Of a DNA stretch of 64,000 nucleotides, positions 8,732 through 17,890 are shown piece after piece. Source of the DNA: Alphaproteobacteria bacterium (GTDB taxonomy: Bacteria; Pseudomonadota; Alphaproteobacteria; Micavibrionales; Micavibrionaceae); assembly GCA_017302165.1 (NCBI GenBank), contig JAFLCW010000001.1:496001-560000 (forward strand), in the 5' to 3' direction. Below the pieces are notes generated by a model. The model ran no database searches, was not told the origin of the DNA, and was given only the letters and a program-made list of their open reading frames with translations. Both the position numbers and the translations under genes were made by a program. The first letter of the stretch is position 1. The number at the start of each line of letters is the position of its first letter.

Positions 8732-11368
8732 TTACTTCCCAGAAATTCCTTGAACGGCCTTTGACCCCGCGGTGCCAAGGGCTTCAACAGATCCTTTTAA
8801 GTTTGATGCCATAGCCCCGCCGCCAGCTGTCAGATACTGAACGAGACCTTGTGCCTGCTCACCGGCCTGTTTACCGAAGCTATTCACATTTGTCCCCATC
8901 CAACGAAGGATATTGTCTGGGATCAAGTCGATCAGTTTAAAACAGGACATACCCATCATATACACAATGATGGCGTACAAAATGGTAAAGAAAAACTCGT
9001 CAATAGGCCCCCGGAACCAATCCATGGTACCCACTTGAGGGCCTGTCCCGCCCGCCCCTTTACCGCAAGCCCCTGTGCGTTCCGGGTTAAACCCGGATAA
9101 GTTGGAGACAGCTAGATAGAAAATCTCATTTAATACTTTGACCAAGGCCGCAAAAATAGTCAGCGAAGCCAGAAGTCCGAAGATAATCATAATCGGCCTG
9201 AGGAACACCTCTAAGATCAAGAAATATCCATCCATCGCGGCATCCCCCGGCAAGCCTTCGCCATCGATTCGTAAATGTGCCAAGGCCCACAAGGGTACAC
9301 CCACCATGGCTTCGAATAATCCTTTGACCCATTCGCCGACGGCCAGGAAGAAATACAAAAACGGTAAAAACGGCACGATATAAAACAGAATAAATCCTGT
9401 GACCAATCCAATCATTCCGATTGTCACCATGAAGCCCGACATAGCCCCCAGCGCAGGTCCGATATGCGGCACCAAGGCCGCCCCCATTCCCAGACCAATC
9501 GAGGCTGAAAACATTTTGATGGAGTGATCGACCAGTCCCTTGCCCACATTGGAGAGCTGAGCGATGGGGTGAATATTGGCATTTTTGCACATATCAAACA
9601 AACCCGTTGTCCCGAAAATCAGATTGATAAAATCAATCAAGGCATTTCCGGTCATCGAGGTATGTGAGGCTAGCTTATCGGTTCGCAACCCTCCATCCTT
9701 ACGCCAATCTTTATAAATTGCATTCAATGTTCGGGCGACAGCGGGGTCTTCAAGATTATCTGGCCGCATATCATTGTTGCCAGATAACGTTGGTTCATAC
9801 ATTGTATCCGGGTCAATAGCCTGGTTTTGCTGTTTCTTTTTATTACGCACATCTTCCATGACAAGGGGCATACTGCGTGGCACTGGAAGTGCATCCACCG
9901 CCGCAACCATCACCCCGTTGACTTGTGCCAGTTTGTTATACCAGACCCCCGCACCCGCCCACCCATGTTGACGAAGCGTTTTGTCTTCTTCTGTCCATAT
10001 TTCAGATTTAACTTGTGCGTCAACAGCTTTTTTAATCGCTTCGGTGATGGGTTTTTGTGCTTCTTCAAAAGCGTTTGCTTTGAAGGCTTTATCAACGAGG
10101 GGGCCTGCGTTAGCATTCTGTGTAGGGCTCCCGTATTTATCATAATATGCATTTGCAATATCATCATACTTACTGCTCCAGATATCCTGAACCAGTTTGT
10201 AATAAGCTTCTTGCATAATCTTGGCACCGGGGTCTTTTTTATTGGTTGCCAATAAAACAATTTCCCCGCACCAGGGTTTAACAAAGCCCCTTTGATCCGT
10301 ATAGTTTTCTCGGCTGAGTTCCCCAAAGCGGATTCTGATATCTCCTCCCTTAACAAGATCTACTGCCTGTTCCCACGATTTTCCTGTAAAATCTGCGCCA
10401 TTGCCTTCCGCATTATTTTGAACGATGTACCCTCTTATCTCTCTCCGGTTTGAACCGCTTCGATATCGAGCTTCTGTCACTACTTTACAGGTTTTGGCAA
10501 TCGTTAAAAAAGCAACAAGCGGCTGGGTATCCGGGGTATTCGGCGTGGCAACAAGATTAGTTTTGTCGGTTTCGTTTGTCGACTTCCAACTTTCACCGAG
10601 TGTATTATTAAATTTAACCCAGCCATTCGTCGCAAAGTTAGAGCCGAATTTAGCGGCATAGAGCGTGATCCATTGGGCACCATTTAGGCCATAAGTCACA
10701 GGTACCAACAGGCCTATGCCTACCACAAGCCGTATGGGTGCCCAGACGTGGTTAAATCTCTTTCCGAAAGGGGTGCCATGTTGTGCTGTTTCGGCCAAAA
10801 CGGCAAACACAAAATAGATCAATATCAAGGCGGCGATCACCAGCAAGGCCACACTATAGAATTGAAACAAGGCATGAAGGGCGGTATGAAAAGCCGCACT
10901 TCCTTTTTCTGTTCCAAAAAGTTCTTTGATCCCGAAAATATGGCTTAAAATACGCATCGCCAGATCTTTTTCCAAATCAGGTGATTTCAAAATATCATTC
11001 CAGCTCGAGGGCGGGGACGCCATTGCTGTCCCGACGGTCATAAAAATGAAGAGTAATATAAATTGTAAAAACAAGATGATCATCGCGGAGAGAATCGCAA
11101 AGAAGATAATCACTTGATCCAGATGGTTTCGTGTGAATTTTAAATACCCAGCCGCGACGGAAATAACGTCACGCAGGCCGAATTTACCCAAATTCTGGCT
11201 TAAGGTAAAAGGATGGCCGAGGGGAAGAATATTCACTGCACGATACACCAGTGCCATGAAAAACGCCAGATGAGAGAACGTTCCGTTAAACAGACGGAAC
11301 GCCCGCGGCATGATTTGCGGCGTGAGCGTATAAGAAATAAAATCTTGCCGTGTTATATTAAAACGCAT
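8732..11368 (-). CDS. DotA/TraY-family polytopic membrane protein, middle of three paralogues
   Basis: An 878-residue paralogue of its neighbours with the same order of elements: a membrane segment ending in TAMA near residue 115, FGKRFNHVWAPIRLV, GSNFATNGWVKFNN, a soluble middle block, GWAGAGVWYNKLAQVNGV, LIFGTTGLFDMCKNANIHP, PFLPFLYFFLAVGEWVK and PLWALAHLRIDGEGL, then FFFTILYAIIVYMMGMSCF and a Gly/Ala-rich tail. The soluble middle is the most divergent part among the three. A GGGATA ribosome-binding site lies six bases before the ATG. DotA is an inner-membrane component of type IVB secretion in Legionella. No other Dot/Icm gene is in the window, so the assembly served is unknown. Confidence 0.75.
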   Translation of the reverse strand: MRFNITRQDFISYTLTPQIMPRAFRLFNGTFSHLAFFMALVYRAVNILPLGHPFTLSQNLGKFGLRDVISVAAGYLKFTRNHLDQVIIFFAILSAMIILFLQFILLFIFMTVGTAMASPPSSWNDILKSPDLEKDLAMRILSHIFGIKELFGTEKGSAAFHTALHALFQFYSVALLVIAALILIYFVFAVLAETAQHGTPFGKRFNHVWAPIRLVVGIGLLVPVTYGLNGAQWITLYAAKFGSNFATNGWVKFNNTLGESWKSTNETDKTNLVATPNTPDTQPLVAFLTIAKTCKVVTEARYRSGSNRREIRGYIVQNNAEGNGADFTGKSWEQAVDLVKGGDIRIRFGELSRENYTDQRGFVKPWCGEIVLLATNKKDPGAKIMQEAYYKLVQDIWSSKYDDIANAYYDKYGSPTQNANAGPLVDKAFKANAFEEAQKPITEAIKKAVDAQVKSEIWTEEDKTLRQHGWAGAGVWYNKLAQVNGVMVAAVDALPVPRSMPLVMEDVRNKKKQQNQAIDPDTMYEPTLSGNNDMRPDNLEDPAVARTLNAIYKDWRKDGGLRTDKLASHTSMTGNALIDFINLIFGTTGLFDMCKNANIHPIAQLSNVGKGLVDHSIKMFSASIGLGMGAALVPHIGPALGAMSGFMVTIGMIGLVTGFILFYIVPFLPFLYFFLAVGEWVKGLFEAMVGVPLWALAHLRIDGEGLPGDAAMDGYFLILEVFLRPIMIIFGLLASLTIFAALVKVLNEIFYLAVSNLSGFNPERTGACGKGAGGTGPQVGTMDWFRGPIDEFFFTILYAIIVYMMGMSCFKLIDLIPDNILRWMGTNVNSFGKQAGEQAQGLVQYLTAGGGAMASNLKGSVEALGTAGSKAVQGISGK

Positions 11369-11383
11369 TTTTATATCCCATTA

Positions 11384-14194
11384 TCAAGCCTTAGGTGCCG
11401 CCGCCGCGCCGCCACTATCGGCGCCCGCTTTAATCAAGGCACCGCCTGTGGCACCTGCCGCAGAACCTAGTTTGTTCATGGCGCCGGTGACTTGGCCGCC
11501 TAAAATCGTGGAACCAATCGTGGCATATTTCGTGAGCTCACCTGTGGCATCTTGGATGTTATCCCCGAACGAAGACACGCCTGAGCCCATCCAACGCATG
11601 ATGGCCTTGGGGACAAGATCAATCATCTTGAAGGATGTCGTCGCCAGCATGTAAGAAATAACCGTATAGACAATGGTAAAGAAAAATTGATCCACGATAG
11701 AACGGCGCAAAACATCAATACCCGAATCCCCTGCCGGCGAAGGCGTGCCGCCAGCCGGCGTTCCCATCACGGTCAGTTCTGTGCCGGTTGTGTTTAAGAC
11801 CACCAGTTTAAACAGTTCATTCAAAACCGAGACCATGGCCGTGAAAATCGCCATCCCGCCGATGAGCCCAAAGACAGTCAAAATAGGCCGGATTAAAATT
11901 TCAAGAATCAGGAAATATCCGCCATTGGCTGATTTACCTGAAAACCCGTCGCCATCAATGCGCAAATGCGCGAGTGCCCATAAAGGTGCACCGACCATAG
12001 CTTCGAAAATGGTTTTGACCCAGCTTCCGACCGCAAAGAAGAAATAAATAAACGGCAGGAATGGTAAAATATAAAATAGAACAAAGCCCACAGATAACCC
12101 GACTGTGGCAATACCCAAAAAGAATCCACTGACGGCCTGAAGCGATTCACCCAGATGTTTATTCAGCGCACCCAAAATACCGCCGCCGACAGCGAACCCC
12201 ATCGAATACCCGAGATTGCGCACGGAACTGTCTAACATGCCTTTACCGATCGCGACCATTTGTGCCAATGGATGTACGGGCAGATTTCCCTTGGCGTCTG
12301 GTTTATTATTCACCATGTCAAAAAGACCTTTAGTGCCAAAGATCATGTTCATGGTATCCCAGACGATGTTACCCGTCAGACCTTTTTTATCTTCGGTGGG
12401 GGCTTCGCAGTTCCAATATCCGAAAGCTTCGCTGGTAACCCGTGCGTAGTAGGAACGCCGATTATCGGCCATCGAATCAAAGACAGGTTTGTTATTTGAA
12501 AAGGTTGGTTCGAAAAGCTTGCACATATTCGATGCCCCCTTATCATGTTTTTTCTTTTCTTCACGAACATCTTCCATGATTTGTGGGAATTTGCTGGCGG
12601 CCGGAACGTCAAATATTGTCCCTAAAAATGATCCGTTGGCTTCAGCGATTTTGTTGTACCAGATACCCGCACCGCCCCATCCCCGTTCCGCGATGTTTTC
12701 CTCAAAGGCAAAATCGGCGTTATCGCGCGCTGTTTTGATAGCTTCTTTTATTTGTCGATCAAATTCAGGTTGAAAGATTTCTTTTATTGAACCTGTAATT
12801 GCTGGCGGCTTATAGCGAGATTTACACGTTTCAGAATCGCCCAACTGATCTGACCCGTGACAGGGGTCTCCCATGATTGTTGCACCCCCGTCGTTGGCAT
12901 TTAGATAGTAAAGCGCATGGGCAAAGCGTTCGCCCAGGGCTTTCACCTTTTCATCTGCCCATATGCGATTAATGAGGTCGTAGTAAGCTTTGCCGACAGC
13001 ACGTTCGCCGGCTGATTTTTTGGAGTCCTTCTCTTCTCTTGTTTTAAAAACCCCGGAATTGACCGGGAGCCTGAGGGAGCCGCAGAATTCAACACCCTTG
13101 GATTTTGAATCCTTGTCCATTGCATCGCCAGCCGTGAACTTCCCAAAGACGATGGTGATATTGCCTCCCTCGGTGAGAGTGAGGGCGGTATCGTAACCTA
13201 CGCTGTTGCTTGTGTCTGTAATGGCCCATACTAAATCTCGGGTTGATATATAGGGTTCAATTTTGATCCCTTCTTCGATCATATGTGCTTCGCGGCAAGC
13301 ATGAGCCACAGTCATGAAGGAAATCAGACTGGTGATATCTGGTGCCTTGGCATCCGCGATGAGGGTTTTAGGTTCTGCGCCTAAAGGATTTTGGTTATTG
13401 AGCGCTTTGTTAAACACGATCCAGCCGTTGGTGGCCATGCTGGAGCCCAGTTTGGCGGCATAAAGAACAATGTATTGAGCCGTATTAAAGCCGTAATTGA
13501 TGGGCACTAGAAGGCCGATGGCGAAGACGAGTCGTAAAGGCGCATAAATATGCGAAAATCTTTTGCCGAACGGAACGCCCGTTTGTGCGGTTTCGGCGAC
13601 GACGACCACCACATAATATAAAAATACCAAAACAGCGACCACCAGAATGGCATAGTTATAAAATTCGAACAGGGATTGAAGGGCGACATGGAATGGCGTG
13701 CCGGTCGCCACAGAAGATTTAAAGAAATCTTTGATCCCGAAGACATGATCCATCAGCATAAAGGCAATGTCTTTTTCGGGTTTGGTGGTGACAAAAATCT
13801 CACTTAAGGTACCTTTGGCCGCTTCGGCTTCTTGCGCAAAGGCACTGCCGCCAAAAATCACGAAGATCAACGTGATAAATTGAAAACATAACAAAATGAT
13901 GGCCGCCAAGATGGCCACAAAGATCACAATCTGATCGATATTCTTTTTACTGACGGTGATGTTATTGGCGGCCGCCGCGACAACTTGGCGCAACGTGAAT
14001 TTGCCGATATTAGCCGGGTTGGCGTAAGGATGCTGAGGCGGAAGAATACGCACGCTGGCATAAACACTGGCAATCAGAAACGCAAAATACCCAAATCCCG
14101 ATCCGGCAAATTCTTTCAAGCGCGGCAAAATACCGGGCAGGAGGATATATCGCGCCACATTTCGTCCGGTGAGAAGTTTTGCTTGTGTTGTCAT
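11384..14194 (-). CDS. DotA/TraY-family polytopic membrane protein, first of three paralogues
   Basis: The longest of the three (936 residues) and first in transcription. It has hydrophobic segments in the first 240 residues (one ending SAFA-Q), FGKRFSHIYAPLRLV, GSSMATNGWIVFN, a long soluble region to about 620 with GWGGAGIWYNKIAEANGS and a Cys pair in the GDPCHGSDQ/SETCKS segment, then PFLPFIYFFFAVGSWVK, PLWALAHLRIDGDGF and FFFTIVYTVISYMLATTSF. The Ala/Gly-rich tail ends AAAAPKA. The gap to the middle paralogue is 15 bases. The gene starts a three-gene operon whose promoter should lie in the 335-bp spacer before ettA. Its ribosome-binding site is weak. Confidence 0.75.
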   Translation of the reverse strand: MTTQAKLLTGRNVARYILLPGILPRLKEFAGSGFGYFAFLIASVYASVRILPPQHPYANPANIGKFTLRQVVAAAANNITVSKKNIDQIVIFVAILAAIILLCFQFITLIFVIFGGSAFAQEAEAAKGTLSEIFVTTKPEKDIAFMLMDHVFGIKDFFKSSVATGTPFHVALQSLFEFYNYAILVVAVLVFLYYVVVVVAETAQTGVPFGKRFSHIYAPLRLVFAIGLLVPINYGFNTAQYIVLYAAKLGSSMATNGWIVFNKALNNQNPLGAEPKTLIADAKAPDITSLISFMTVAHACREAHMIEEGIKIEPYISTRDLVWAITDTSNSVGYDTALTLTEGGNITIVFGKFTAGDAMDKDSKSKGVEFCGSLRLPVNSGVFKTREEKDSKKSAGERAVGKAYYDLINRIWADEKVKALGERFAHALYYLNANDGGATIMGDPCHGSDQLGDSETCKSRYKPPAITGSIKEIFQPEFDRQIKEAIKTARDNADFAFEENIAERGWGGAGIWYNKIAEANGSFLGTIFDVPAASKFPQIMEDVREEKKKHDKGASNMCKLFEPTFSNNKPVFDSMADNRRSYYARVTSEAFGYWNCEAPTEDKKGLTGNIVWDTMNMIFGTKGLFDMVNNKPDAKGNLPVHPLAQMVAIGKGMLDSSVRNLGYSMGFAVGGGILGALNKHLGESLQAVSGFFLGIATVGLSVGFVLFYILPFLPFIYFFFAVGSWVKTIFEAMVGAPLWALAHLRIDGDGFSGKSANGGYFLILEILIRPILTVFGLIGGMAIFTAMVSVLNELFKLVVLNTTGTELTVMGTPAGGTPSPAGDSGIDVLRRSIVDQFFFTIVYTVISYMLATTSFKMIDLVPKAIMRWMGSGVSSFGDNIQDATGELTKYATIGSTILGGQVTGAMNKLGSAAGATGGALIKAGADSGGAAAAPKA

Positions 14195-14529
14195 ACCCTG
14201 TGTCTATCGCCCCTTAGATGACATGATATTGGTCACAACAGATCTGAGCCCCCGGCACGAGACAGTCATTTTTCATGTCTATTCCACTTAAGTGTATCAT
14301 AGGGGGGAGAGGCTTTTCCAATTTAGGCAAAAATGGGGCGAAAAGCCCTGATAGACGTAACTGTTTGATCATAAATGATTTTAAAGCCAAGCGATAGCAC
14401 CCGTTCCCCCAAAGGCGGGTTTGGCAACCAGATATCCGAGCTTCTCGTTTTATATCAGGGGTACGTCTAAAAATATATATAACAATATCAATATGTTATA
14501 TTTTTTTAAAGCGGATTAGCCCCCCAGAA
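14195..14529. other. Non-coding spacer between ettA and the DotA/TraY-like operon
   Basis: No gene is supported in these 335 bases. They should hold the promoter of the minus-strand membrane-protein operon and the end of the ettA transcript. An inverted pair GGCTTTTC (14311-14318) and GAAAAGCC (14340-14347) can form an 8-bp stem, and ACCCG/CGGGT near 14399-14424 a smaller one. An AT-rich palindrome lies near the ettA end. Confidence 0.6.
14477..14501 (-). terminator. AT-rich inverted repeat, possible terminator of ettA
   Basis: ATATAACA and TGTTATAT (within 14477-14501) form an 8-bp stem flanked by an A tract on one side and a T tract on the other, about 30 bases beyond the ettA stop. The flanks would give a U-rich tail on either strand. 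The stem has almost no G or C, so it would be a weak terminator. Confidence 0.35.
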
Positions 14530-16206
14530 TTAACCGGCCTTGCGCAAGGGTTTGTATTTAATACGGTGCGGAGAGGCGTTGTCCCCATATCGCCGCTTAT
14601 AATCTTTTTCATAATCTTCATAATTACCCTCAAACCATTCGACATGCGAATCCCCTTCAAAGGCCAGAATATGGGTCGCTAGCCTGTCCAAAAATGCCCG
14701 GTCGTGGGAGATAATCACGGCACAACCGGGGAATTTTTCGAGGGCTTCTTCGAGTGCCGAGAGCGTTTCGGTATCTAAATCGTTGGTGGGTTCATCGAGC
14801 AATAGCACATTTGCCCCAGATTTTAACATTTTGGCGAGATGAACGCGGTTTCTTTCCCCACCAGATAATGTGCCTACTTTTTTCTGTTGATCTGGTCCCC
14901 GAAAGTTAAAGGCCGATACATAGGCGCGGGATTGCATCTCAATCTTGCCGAGTTTGAGAATATCCAGTCCATCCGAAATTTCTTCCCAGACATTTTTATT
15001 GGGATCCAGAGAGTCACGACTTTGATCGACATAGCCTAACTTGACGCTTTCACCGACAATAAACTCACCGCCCTCAGGTTTTTCGACGCCCGTAATCATC
15101 CGAAACAAGGTTGTTTTTCCGGCACCGTTGGGGCCGATGACGCCGACAATGCCCCCTGGCGGTAATTTGAATGTGAGGCCATCAATCAATAGGCGATCGT
15201 CATATCCTTTGCGGATGTTTTTGGCTTCGACTACTTGATTGGCTAGACGCGGCGGCGCCGGGATCACAATTTGCGCCGTACGAACACTTTCACGCTCGGC
15301 TTCGGCCAATAAATCATCATAAGCCGCCACACGTGCCTTGGATTTCTTACGGCGTCCTTCGGGGGTCTGTCTAATCCATTCCAGTTCCCGTTCCACCGTT
15401 TTGGCACGAGAGGCATCCTCTTTGGCTTCTTGCTCAAGGCGTTTGCGTTTGGCATCCAGATACGCGGAATAATTTCCCTCGTACGGAATACCCCGGCCGC
15501 GATCTACCTCAAGAATCCAGCCAGTCACATTATCCAGAAAATAGCGATCATGGGTTACCATGATGACAGTACCCGTATATTCCTTGAGGTGCCGCTGAAG
15601 CCAGGCCACACTTTCTGCATCCAAATGGTTTGTGGGTTCGTCCAATAGAAGAAGATCCGGCTTTTCTAACAACAACCGCGCCAGAGCCACACGTCTTTTT
15701 TCACCCCCGGATAAATGGGTGACATTGGCATCCCCCGGCGGGCAACGCAGGGCTTCCATCGCCATATCAACGGTCTGATCAATCGACCAGCCATCCACGG
15801 CATCAATCTCTTCCTGAAGCGTGCCCATTTCCTCGGTCAGGGCGTCAAAATCGGCATCCGGCTCTGCCATTGCCGCCGCCACGGCATTATATCGGTCAAT
15901 TTTGGCCTTAATGGGTGCCAATGCGACCATAACATTTTCAGCGACATTTTTTGACGGGTCCAATTGTGGTTCCTGTTCCAGATATCCAACCCGTGCGCCC
16001 TGCGCCGCCCAGGCTTCGCCCGTATATTCCTTATCCACGTCGGCCATAATCTTTAACAGCGTGGATTTCCCCGCCCCGTTTGGCCCCAGAACACCGATCT
16101 TAACCCCGGGTAAAAAGCTTAAGGTAATACCATTCAAAACGGTTTTCCCGCCGGGATATGTCTTGATCAGGTCTTTCATCACATAGACATATTGGTACGA
16201 AGCCAT
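14530..16206 (-). CDS. ettA: Energy-dependent translational throttle protein EttA (ABC-F)
   Basis: A soluble 558-residue ABC-F protein with two ATPase domains and no membrane segments. EttA binds the ribosomal E site and gates the first steps of elongation according to the ADP/ATP balance. Visible motifs are Walker A GPNGAGKSTLLK near residue 40, signature LSGGEKRRVALARLLL near 165, Walker B LLLLDEPTNHLD near 185, and the second set (GPNGAGKTTLFR, LSGGERNRVHLAKML, LLLDEPTNDLD). The long insertion after the first signature is the arm typical of EttA. Length matches E. coli EttA (555). AAGGAA sits eight bases upstream of the ATG. Confidence 0.94.
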   Translation of the reverse strand: MASYQYVYVMKDLIKTYPGGKTVLNGITLSFLPGVKIGVLGPNGAGKSTLLKIMADVDKEYTGEAWAAQGARVGYLEQEPQLDPSKNVAENVMVALAPIKAKIDRYNAVAAAMAEPDADFDALTEEMGTLQEEIDAVDGWSIDQTVDMAMEALRCPPGDANVTHLSGGEKRRVALARLLLEKPDLLLLDEPTNHLDAESVAWLQRHLKEYTGTVIMVTHDRYFLDNVTGWILEVDRGRGIPYEGNYSAYLDAKRKRLEQEAKEDASRAKTVERELEWIRQTPEGRRKKSKARVAAYDDLLAEAERESVRTAQIVIPAPPRLANQVVEAKNIRKGYDDRLLIDGLTFKLPPGGIVGVIGPNGAGKTTLFRMITGVEKPEGGEFIVGESVKLGYVDQSRDSLDPNKNVWEEISDGLDILKLGKIEMQSRAYVSAFNFRGPDQQKKVGTLSGGERNRVHLAKMLKSGANVLLLDEPTNDLDTETLSALEEALEKFPGCAVIISHDRAFLDRLATHILAFEGDSHVEWFEGNYEDYEKDYKRRYGDNASPHRIKYKPLRKAG

Positions 16207-16233
16207 GGGGTCTTTCCTTTTCTGTTTCTTTGA

Positions 16234-16254
16234 ATATGCTTTCGTTTAGCATAT
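16234..16254. repeat. Inverted repeat upstream of ettA overlapping the left direct repeat
   Basis: ATATGCT (16234-16240) and AGCATAT (16248-16254) form a perfect 7-bp inverted repeat with a 7-bp centre, 28 bases from the ettA ATG. Its right half lies inside the 42-bp direct repeat. The corresponding left half is missing at the right copy, where only GCT remains. It could be an operator or a recombination site. Confidence 0.5.
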
Positions 16255-16285
16255 AGTCAGGGGTAAATAAAAGGTCTTGAATGCC
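16244..16285. repeat. Left copy of a 42-bp direct repeat
   Basis: The 42 bases beginning GTTTAGCATATAGTCAGGGG and ending TTGAATGCC recur at 17078-17119 with a single G/C difference. This copy faces the ettA start and probably overlaps its control region. It is not followed by a start codon in the frame of the downstream TerD-family gene, unlike the right copy. The two copies bracket an AT-rich segment with one gene. Confidence 0.95.
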
Positions 16286-17077
16286 GCACAAGAAATTCCC
16301 AATAACTTTTTAATCTGTTCACGTGACCTCGGAATATTTCACGGTTACTTTTCGATAGATCACACTATTCGATTTATAAATAATCCTAATTATTCCATGA
16401 TGATAAACTAGTATTCTATGATTTATTGGCGCATTATCTTGCATGAGTTTATAATTTTGAGTTGCTAGACGGAAAAAATTAAAAGTTTATGCGAAAAAGA
16501 CTTAAAAATAGTCATAATAAACAAAAAGAGCCATATTAAATGCCCATAAAAACTCAAAAACTACTATCTTATGTAGCTCCAATTATGTTTTTTATGACCT
16601 CAGCTGCGACGGTGTACACGGCACCAAATAATATGGTCATCGCGGGTGGTATAGGTCTCGCCGCCTCAGCCGCCACCGCTTTTATGGCTACAGCTGTTAA
16701 ATCAACTACCGATAAAGTTAGTAAGCTTATTCCAGCCTTCGCGCTAGCTGCCAACATACCTCTTACCATCAATGGTATTATTCTAGGCGTACAAGGTGTT
16801 GAAGTCGGCAACTACAACATGGTTTTGGCGGGTGGATTGTTAGCGCTTGCCAACAGTGTCTTCTATGGCATATCGAATGTACGTGGACTAAAAAACAATA
16901 TTAAGCCTATCGTTCATGCAAAACAATCGATGTTTGCAGGTATCTCAATTGCTGGGGCGGGGGCTGTCATAGCGGATCCTACGCTGTTAGCAATAGGTGC
17001 TGGCTTTTTTGCAGAAGCAGCAATGCGCTTTAAATCAAACACACTTGCTCTTTAATCAAATGTTTTTTGGGCTTTTT
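16286..17077. mobile_element. Possible inserted segment between the 42-bp repeats (type unknown)
   Basis: This 792-bp segment is visibly richer in A and T than its surroundings and contains one 171-codon gene. Its first 254 bases (16286-16539) hold no gene that I can support. Removing the segment plus one repeat would leave ettA and the TerD-family gene divergently arranged about 80 bp apart, like other divergent pairs here, so insertion into an existing spacer is the simplest history. No transposase, integrase or terminal inverted repeat is visible, so a mobile element is an inference only. A duplication of the spacer followed by gene capture would look the same. Confidence 0.4.
16540..17055 (+). 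CDS. Small polytopic membrane protein of unknown function
   Basis: A 171-residue protein made almost entirely of hydrophobic, Ala/Gly-rich segments, about six predicted: near residues 10-26, 33-52, 63-85, 92-110, 128-145 and 148-162. Short basic loops contain KSTTDKVSKL and RGLKNNIKPIVHAKQ. I recognise no family. The segments look like repeated hairpins around AGGIGLAASA, AGGLLALAN and IGAGFF, suggesting internal repetition. It uses more A/T-ending codons than its neighbours (cta, att, gct, gta) and lies between the 42-bp direct repeats, both consistent with acquisition. An AAAAAGAGCC stretch precedes the ATG. Expression is not shown by the sequence. Confidence 0.65.
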   Translation: MPIKTQKLLSYVAPIMFFMTSAATVYTAPNNMVIAGGIGLAASAATAFMATAVKSTTDKVSKLIPAFALAANIPLTINGIILGVQGVEVGNYNMVLAGGLLALANSVFYGISNVRGLKNNIKPIVHAKQSMFAGISIAGAGAVIADPTLLAIGAGFFAEAAMRFKSNTLAL

Positions 17078-17119
17078 GTTTAGCATATACTCAGGGGTAA
17101 ATAAAAGGTCTTGAATGCC
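17078..17119. repeat. Right copy of the 42-bp direct repeat
   Basis: Matches 16244-16285 in 41 of 42 positions. It ends exactly at the ATG of the TerD-family gene at 17120 and contains AAAAGG, the likely ribosome-binding site, so this copy acts as the leader of that gene. Upstream of it the palindrome partner seen at the left copy is absent. Confidence 0.95.
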
Positions 17120-17881
17120 ATGGAAGAAAAAACATCCGTTGATTCCCTGTTAGAAGCCAATCGGTACCGCGTTCAGCGTTCCCGTCACGGGGGTTTTGGT
17201 GCCGCCGGTTTTATTAGCCCGCTGGATCAGGATCAAAAAGCCGATTTTCTCACCCAGCCCGGGGAGGTTGCCATTGTTAATCCACCCGAAGGCGGCTTGC
17301 CGGATATCAAAATTGGGGTGGCATGGGATGTGGTGAAAATGACAGCCCCGAAACGTCCTGGATTTTTTCAAAAATTATTCCACAAAAAACCTCAAACCGT
17401 GGATACCCTGCATCAGGTCGATTTGGATATCGGTGCGTTATATGAACTTGAAGGGGGAGAGAAAGGCGGAATACAAGCCTTTGGCGAACGTTTTGGTGCC
17501 TATGAGACCGCTCCTTATATTCATCTCTCGGGGGATGAGCGCACCGGCCTATCCGAAGGCGAAGATGAGGTTATCCGTATTAATGGTGCATACTGGCCGA
17601 ACATTAAAAAACTTGTGCTCTATGTGTATATTTATCATGGGATTGATAATTGGAATGAGGTACGGCCTCAACTTCAGGTCTATGTTCCCGGCCAAAAACC
17701 GATGATTGTGTCTTTACGTGCCCGGGAAAGCGAAATGGATTTATGTGCCGTGGCGTTGCTGGAAAATATACGCGGCGGAATACGCATGACCAGTTGTCTT
17801 GAATATTATCCCGGCCATGCGGAAATGGACCGGGCATTTGGTTTCGGACTGGGCTGGACGGATGGCCATAAACGAGGATAG
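17120..17881 (+). CDS. TerD-superfamily protein (TerA-like)
   Basis: A 253-residue protein with one TerD-type domain from about residue 95 to the end: VDLDIGALYEL, a basic linker, IQAFGERFG, then PYIHLSGDERTGLSEGEDEVIRIN, KKLVLYVYIYHGIDNW and a late RAFGFGLGWTDG. The GDERTG...GEDE acidic loop is where TerD proteins bind calcium. Members are linked to tellurite resistance, stress responses and phage defence, but their biochemical action is not settled. The first 90 residues are unlike TerD. I choose ATG 17120 over an in-frame TTG at 17111 because AAAAGG is then better spaced. A second TerD gene follows nine bases after the stop. No TerB, TerC or TerZ is nearby. Confidence 0.85.
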   Translation: MEEKTSVDSLLEANRYRVQRSRHGGFGAAGFISPLDQDQKADFLTQPGEVAIVNPPEGGLPDIKIGVAWDVVKMTAPKRPGFFQKLFHKKPQTVDTLHQVDLDIGALYELEGGEKGGIQAFGERFGAYETAPYIHLSGDERTGLSEGEDEVIRINGAYWPNIKKLVLYVYIYHGIDNWNEVRPQLQVYVPGQKPMIVSLRARESEMDLCAVALLENIRGGIRMTSCLEYYPGHAEMDRAFGFGLGWTDGHKRG

Positions 17882-17890
17882 AATTAACAC

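Noticed and set aside
9126..9590. Long minus-strand alternative frame inside the middle DotA/TraY-like gene
   Set aside because: It lies in another frame of a clearly coding gene with conserved motifs, has unnatural composition, and has no own ribosome-binding site.
16286..17077. Classical insertion sequence or integron cassette
   Set aside because: No transposase or integrase gene and no terminal inverted repeats. I therefore left it as an insert of unknown type.
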